From positions 62,001 to 126,000 of the forward strand of contig CAYWEM010000001.1 in NCBI GenBank assembly GCA_964457225.1: a stretch of DNA of 64,000 bases, given 5' to 3'. The position numbers were made by a program, and so were the translations under genes. The stretch comes from CAYWEM01 sp964457225. GTDB lineage: Bacteria > Acidobacteriota > Aminicenantia > UBA2199. Under the pieces are notes generated by a model. It was not told where the DNA came from, made no database searches, and was given only the letters and a program-made list of their open reading frames with translations. Below are positions 59,982-64,000 of this stretch, piece after piece (position 1 is the first letter of the stretch; each line of letters starts with the position of its first letter).

Positions 59982-61439
59982 ATGAACCTGAAAAAAGCCC
60001 TTGGTATTGTCCCCCTGCTGTTGCTGAACCTCCTGGTGCTGAACCTCATCATCGGCTCCTCCATGTTGATCGCCGCAAAACTGTCCTGGGGCCTGGCGAT
60101 CGTCAACTCCGTCTTCATCAGCCTGCTGGTCCTCTTTTTAGGCTTCTGGTACCGGCAGTTAAGCCTGGGCTGGACAGTACTCGTCGCCATCACCGGAACC
60201 ATAATCAGCGGCATGTACATTGCCGATTTCTACGATGTAAAAGACGGGGTTATCGTTGACAGCATCAGGATCGAAGAGGCCCTGAATTATCCCGAGGCCG
60301 ACGGCTTTGTATTCACCAACGGCCGGGTGGAAACATCCCTGGCCGTAACCCACTACGTAGAACACCTGGACCACAACAACAACCTGAAGACTTCCAGCTA
60401 CTATGCGGCGCCGATAGTTTCTGAAGATTGGACCGTCGATAAGCCGGTCGGCCTCTTTGCCGTCGCCGCTGCGGATGCCCAGAAAAAAAACTGGTCAAAA
60501 CCGTACCGGGCGGCCATCAAGGCTTCGGTTTCCTTCAGGGAGGAACTGGAAGAGGCCGCCAGGAAATGCCTCAGCGAAAACAACCTGAAAGCTGCTGAAG
60601 GCTACCGCCTGGTCCGCTGGGTTGAGGATCCGCAGCAGGCCATAGCCGCAATCTATGCTGATTTCAGCAACACCTGGCTGCTCTGGAATTACGTAACGGG
60701 CGCCGGCATCTTTTTAATCTGGCTTATCGGCCTGGTTAGAGGCCGGAAAAAAGCCGTCCCGGAACAAACTGACAGTAACACGGTTGCGGAAGCCCCTGAA
60801 AGAAACTCTGTCAACCTGCTCATCCGGGTCCTTTTCAGTTTTTACCTGTTTTACATCCTGATGTTTTCTGTTTTTCTGTCCGGCATCGATTTTTCTGACA
60901 TTTTCCTGACTCTGCTGATAATCGTGGCCGTGGTTTTTTACATCATATCCCAGGCGGCCTTCCACAATGCACATGTTTATGCCCGGAGAAGCATGACTGA
61001 ATTAGCCCTGGTCTTCATCTATCCCTACCTGGCCTATACGGTGATTTTCTTTTCCCTGGACCCGGCCGAAGCTCATTTCTGGATTTTTACCGGGTTCTTT
61101 TATTTTCTGATGATAAGCGGGGGGTTTGTCTTCGGCATTTTCCTGACCCACTGGCATTTAAGGCAGTCCATCACTTACCGGGATGCCCTGGAACCGGAGG
61201 AAAGCGGGGCCTTGAAAAACAGCCGAAAGAAACCCCTGGTCTCGCTGTCCCTGATGCTGGTCATGTTGTTTATCGCCTTCAGCATCGCTTTCCTGTACCT
61301 GTACAATTACGTGAACCAGGTAAAAAGCCACAACATCCCGCTGTTCTACCTGTTTTTGTCCGCTTCAATCGCCTATCTGGCCATTTTCATCAAGAATGAC
61401 TCGTTGCAAAGAAAACGGGCCAGGCATTTCAAGTCTTGA
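59982..61439 (+). CDS. Multi-pass membrane protein of unknown function
   Basis: 485 residues. Three hydrophobic segments at about 5-75 (GIVPLLLLNLLVLNLIIGSS; SVFISLLVLFLGFW; VLVAITGTIISGMYIADF) frame a soluble domain at about 80-225, then helices at 226-250, 275-330, 345-400 and 415-475. No family recognised. The ATG at 59982 is preferred over that at 59979 since AGGAGG ends 5 bases before it. It sits between two copies of a repeat family and ends before a terminator. The soluble part is probably outside the cytoplasm. Confidence 0.75.
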   Translation: MNLKKALGIVPLLLLNLLVLNLIIGSSMLIAAKLSWGLAIVNSVFISLLVLFLGFWYRQLSLGWTVLVAITGTIISGMYIADFYDVKDGVIVDSIRIEEALNYPEADGFVFTNGRVETSLAVTHYVEHLDHNNNLKTSSYYAAPIVSEDWTVDKPVGLFAVAAADAQKKNWSKPYRAAIKASVSFREELEEAARKCLSENNLKAAEGYRLVRWVEDPQQAIAAIYADFSNTWLLWNYVTGAGIFLIWLIGLVRGRKKAVPEQTDSNTVAEAPERNSVNLLIRVLFSFYLFYILMFSVFLSGIDFSDIFLTLLIIVAVVFYIISQAAFHNAHVYARRSMTELALVFIYPYLAYTVIFFSLDPAEAHFWIFTGFFYFLMISGGFVFGIFLTHWHLRQSITYRDALEPEESGALKNSRKKPLVSLSLMLVMLFIAFSIAFLYLYNYVNQVKSHNIPLFYLFLSASIAYLAIFIKNDSLQRKRARHFKS

Positions 61440-61479
61440 ATCAGCAATTTTACCGCCGGCCAGGGCCCAGATTCCCGTT

Positions 61480-61534
61480 TCCGGCATTAAGACCGGTGGC
61501 CAACCGGTTCAGCTCTGCCGGATAAGGTTTTTTT
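61480..61534 (+). terminator. Double-stem terminator after the membrane protein
   Basis: Outer stem TCCGGCA (61480-61486) with TGCCGGA (61516-61522) encloses an inner ACCGGT palindrome; a run of seven T (61528-61534) follows after five bases. Confidence 0.6.
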
Positions 61535-61578
61535 CAAGTCTCGGCCATCACCCTGGTTCCATACCTGTTTTTATGCCA

Positions 61579-61710
61579 GGGGAAGGGTGAAGCAAAAGCG
61601 AACGCTCCCCCTTCGGGGACAAGAAACGAAGGTGCAGGGAACCGACAAAGATGGGCTGGACGTGCCCATCAGGGTAACATGACCACTGTCTGAGCGAAGC
61701 GAGTTGGTCA
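61579..61710 (-). repeat. Half copy of the long hairpin element, inverted
   Basis: This is the reverse complement of the right half of the element at 48428-48603: AGGGTGAAGCAAAAGCGAAC, GGTGCAGGGAACCGACAAAG and GGTAACATGACCACTGTC recur, plus the loop GAGCGAAGCGAG. A small GC hairpin (CCCCCTTCGGGG) is inserted near 61605. The other arm is missing; the second repeat family starts 4 bases later. Confidence 0.85.
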
Positions 61711-61714
61711 AGGG

Positions 61715-61835
61715 GCCATCGGTGCCGTATCTTGCATTATCACATTTTCAAGCGACCATAGCGGCGGATTTACTGTCCCAAGGGTAAACGAGGGTTGCCG
61801 CGGGGCCCGGTCCTTCAGAAAATACATATCTTCAA
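61715..61835 (+). repeat. 121-bp dispersed repeat, copy B
   Basis: Matches 59771-59891 base for base as far as I could compare. It abuts the truncated hairpin element. The 416-bp gap 61440-61855 therefore holds a terminator, half of one repeat family and one copy of another, and no gene. Confidence 0.92.
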
Positions 61836-61855
61836 ACTCTGTCCCCTCCCACACA

Positions 61856-62569
61856 CTAAAAATCAGGCGGGGAATCAGGGCTCACTCCCAGTAACTGCTC
61901 GAAGCTGAGGTCCATCAGGGGGTAATCTTCCCAGCCGTGGAAATCGAAATGCCACCACTCGGTGGGATAATGGGAAAAGCCGTGCCGGGCCATGATATCG
62001 AACAGCAATTGCCGGTTCCGGATGACTTCTTCCGGCAAATCGGCGTATTCCGGGTGAGCCCGTTCAGTGAATTCGTCGTAATCGGTGGGCATGGGAATTT
62101 CCAGGCCGCTGTCCAGGTTTACCAGGGTGACATCCACAGCACAGCCGCGGTTATGCCGGGAACCGTAGCGCGGATCGGCCACGAAATCGGGGTCCGGGTA
62201 AACTTCGTAGAACCTTACCGTGGCCGCGTAGGGGCGATAGGCATCGTAAATCTTCAGGCCCAGGTTCAGCTCAGCCAGCTCGGTCTGTACTCTCTGCAGG
62301 GCCGCGGCCACCGGCCGCCGGGCGAAGGCCTTCGGCGATGTATAGATTATTTCCCCGGTGAAATTGTCGGGCCCGGCATAGCGGATATCGAGCACGATTC
62401 CGGGAATGACGGCCTCCAGGTCGACCAGTTCCAGATCGGGGTTTGCGGCCGCCTGGGCCCGGTACAGGGAGAGATCGCTGAGCACCTGGAGCCCGGGGCG
62501 GCCGGAGTAGGCCGGCAGCAGCAGGATCAGGGCGGCAGTAACCAGGTAAAGACAGGCTTTCTTCTTCAT
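61856..62569 (-). CDS. D-alanyl-D-alanine dipeptidase (VanX/DdpX family)
   Basis: 237 residues with a signal peptide (KKKACLYLVTAALILLLPAY). Zinc-site motifs SRHNRGCAVDVT (SxHxxGxAxD) and EWWHFDFHG, and the RPYAATVRFYE region, identify the VanX/DdpX family of zinc D,D-dipeptidases. The exported form suits peptidoglycan turnover or nutrition rather than vancomycin resistance; no van genes are near. RBS AAGGAACG. Confidence 0.9.
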   Translation of the reverse strand: MKKKACLYLVTAALILLLPAYSGRPGLQVLSDLSLYRAQAAANPDLELVDLEAVIPGIVLDIRYAGPDNFTGEIIYTSPKAFARRPVAAALQRVQTELAELNLGLKIYDAYRPYAATVRFYEVYPDPDFVADPRYGSRHNRGCAVDVTLVNLDSGLEIPMPTDYDEFTERAHPEYADLPEEVIRNRQLLFDIMARHGFSHYPTEWWHFDFHGWEDYPLMDLSFEQLLGVSPDSPPDF

Positions 62570-62618
62570 GTTCGTTCCTTGCTTGCTGTTCTTTTACAGC
62601 CTACCATTTTGCCGGCAA

Positions 62619-64000
62619 TCATTCCAGGCAGGCCGATTTTTCGGCGCTGATCTTGTTTTTTTCCAGGATCTCGGCATGGGCATCGACTGCGGCTTCGGCA
62701 TCGAGGTAAATGCTCTCACCGCTGTCCAGCTCAACCAGGTGCCAGTGCCCGGTCACAGCGGCGAAAGCCGGGGCCAGGTCAGCCATTGATCTGATTTCCC
62801 GGCCGTTGACCCGGGTGACGATTTCATGTTCCAGATCCTGGTAACCCTGGTTGATCGAGTGAGGCAGGATTCCGGCCAGCACCACCAGTTCGGAGCGCTC
62901 CGGTTCCGGATTGCCGTAGTAGTACTGGTAATTCATTTTCGGGAACAGCCATTCATCTCTCCAGGCCCTGATGTAGTCCAGGGTCAGGTTCATGAACACC
63001 AGGCCGCAGTAAACCAGGTAGGCCGGCCTGGTGTCGAAGCGCCGCGGCGGCACCAGGAATTCCTCCGCCTGCAGTTTGATCCGGCCCCGCTCTTCCCGGC
63101 CGGCCCTCCGGAAAGTCAGCTCAACTTCCTCGCCCACCTGGCGCCGGCTGAGCAGAAAGCTGAAATCCACCCCTTCCGAAGAATTTAAAGGCACACTGCC
63201 GTCCATGCCGATTGTCACCCCGTCAAGGCTGAGCAGGATATCCCCCCGCTCCAGCACTCCGTAGGCCGTACTGCCGTATTCAACCCGGTTGACCAGTACT
63301 CCGTGATCGAGATAGCCCAGGCCGAGAGCGGCTCTCATGGCCGGGTTGCTGGTATCCTGGTAATCCAGGTTCAGAGTCGGCACTCCATCGTAGCGCCCGT
63401 CGGCGATGTCAGCCAGGAACCTGTTGATGAGCGGCACCGAGACGGCAACAAATTCTTCTTTCTTATCGCTATTTCTTCCATAAATAACAGCCGAAAGCCG
63501 CCCGTCCACGATCAGCGCGCCGCCCGAACTGCCCGGCCCGACTTCCTGGTCATATTTATTGCAACTCAGGCCCAGCAGTGACAGACGCGAATCATTGAAA
63601 GTCATCATTTCGTGTTGGTTGATACTGCTTTTACCCGCGAAAACCCTGGTGCGACCGCCGGGAAAGCTGTAAGTCAGTCCCCGGTCGCCGGCGCGTGCGG
63701 CCTCACCTATCTCCAGCGGCCGGATGCCGGCGAAGAAAGCGGGGTCCTCAACCTTCAGCAGGGCCAGGTCACTGTCATGGGCCACGAATTCCACTTGAGC
63801 CGGGAACCACTTGGCATCACTCGCTCTCAGCACCCGGACTTCTTTCTGATCGGCCACCACGTGGGCGCAGGTCAGGATGCGCGGGCCGGCGATCACACAG
63901 CCCGATCCACCACCGCTTCTCTTTGCTTTCATTTTCCAGGGCCGGCGATAGTCGGGACTCTGCTTGACTACTTCCACCCGCACCACCGCGTGCCGGTATT
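62619..64000 (-). CDS. Trypsin-like serine protease with PDZ domain, N-terminus outside the window
   Basis: At least 460 residues; the frame is open to the right edge, so the true start is not visible. HtrA-like catalytic triad: His in RILTCAHVVAD, Asp in VAHDSDLALLKV, Ser in GPGSSGGALIVDG. A PDZ-like domain follows (VLERGDILLSLDGVTIG) and a second in the C-terminal part (EIVTRVNGREIRSMADL). Length and two PDZ-like domains fit the DegP group; an exported protease is expected, but no leader is visible here. Confidence 0.82.
   Translation of the reverse strand, partial: YRHAVVRVEVVKQSPDYRRPWKMKAKRSGGGSGCVIAGPRILTCAHVVADQKEVRVLRASDAKWFPAQVEFVAHDSDLALLKVEDPAFFAGIRPLEIGEAARAGDRGLTYSFPGGRTRVFAGKSSINQHEMMTFNDSRLSLLGLSCNKYDQEVGPGSSGGALIVDGRLSAVIYGRNSDKKEEFVAVSVPLINRFLADIADGRYDGVPTLNLDYQDTSNPAMRAALGLGYLDHGVLVNRVEYGSTAYGVLERGDILLSLDGVTIGMDGSVPLNSSEGVDFSFLLSRRQVGEEVELTFRRAGREERGRIKLQAEEFLVPPRRFDTRPAYLVYCGLVFMNLTLDYIRAWRDEWLFPKMNYQYYYGNPEPERSELVVLAGILPHSINQGYQDLEHEIVTRVNGREIRSMADLAPAFAAVTGHWHLVELDSGESIYLDAEAAVDAHAEILEKNKISAEKSACLE

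Overview
The window is one contiguous stretch of a flagellated, Gram-negative-type bacterial chromosome with moderately high GC in its housekeeping genes. The outer-membrane life style is inferred from an RND efflux pair, several lipoproteins and a Tat-type leader. Flagella are indicated by fliI, fliJ, motE and a textbook sigma-28 promoter. The two-component/sigma-54 genes, HslUV, the DOXP enzyme IspD, QueF, and a DUF362/radical-SAM-rich gene complement fit a deep-branching lineage such as Acidobacteriota/Aminicenantota or a relative. The sequence alone does not settle this, and there is no rRNA or tRNA gene in the window.

Layout. 1-1270 (+): the end of a flagellar operon (fliI, fliJ, motE), closed by a bidirectional terminator. 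1347-5354 (-): a lipid/ribosome operon DUF177-rpmF-plsX-fabG-acpP-fabF, with a good sigma-70 promoter, diverging from queF and a small glycosyltransferase pair. 7332-9752 (-): mscS-type channel, ispD and a hicBA toxin-antitoxin pair. 9833-12539: methyltransferase, iron alcohol dehydrogenase, flavodoxin-like Tat protein. 12708-32934 (-): a long surface-glycan locus. Its distal end is a CDP-ribitol/CDP-glycerol-polymer module (IspD-like cytidylyltransferase, SDR, TagF/TarF-like phosphotransferase). It continues upstream through large multidomain glycosyltransferases, a pyruvyltransferase, an SGNH-hydrolase/radical-SAM fusion, a second radical SAM enzyme, two beta-propeller proteins (one with a huge TPR tail), a lipoprotein interrupted by a single amber codon, and a GT8-like transferase. 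33118-36125: methyltransferase, serine hydrolase, RNase H1. 36274-40583 (+): RND adaptor and pump.

40708-48345 (+): a regulatory region. It holds an unrecognised 613-aa protein with repeated ACT-like modules, then a perfect sigma-28 promoter before a 74-aa protein, then a sigma-54-type promoter before an operon of a HisKA-only pseudo-kinase, a TPR lipoprotein/secreted protein, a complete histidine kinase and an NtrC-type activator. This looks like a flagellar checkpoint circuit of the FlgS/FlgR or FleS/FleR type. 48428-48603 is a long imperfect hairpin element. 48685-52826 (+): hslV, hslU, a fibronectin-III lipoprotein and a DUF362 ferredoxin. 52823-55878 (-): LhgO-like oxidase, cupin, Fe-S protein and a TetR regulator with a palindromic operator. 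56035-59699 (+): sodium/solute symporter and metG. 59702-61835 holds two families of dispersed repeats flanking a membrane protein. 61856-64000 (-): VanX-like D,D-dipeptidase and the C-terminal part of a trypsin/PDZ protease that runs off the right edge.

The most unusual parts are the 21.8-33 kb glycan segment with paired radical SAM enzymes and propeller proteins, the sigma-28/sigma-54 regulatory block with a kinase lacking its ATPase domain, and the dispersed hairpin and tandem repeats.
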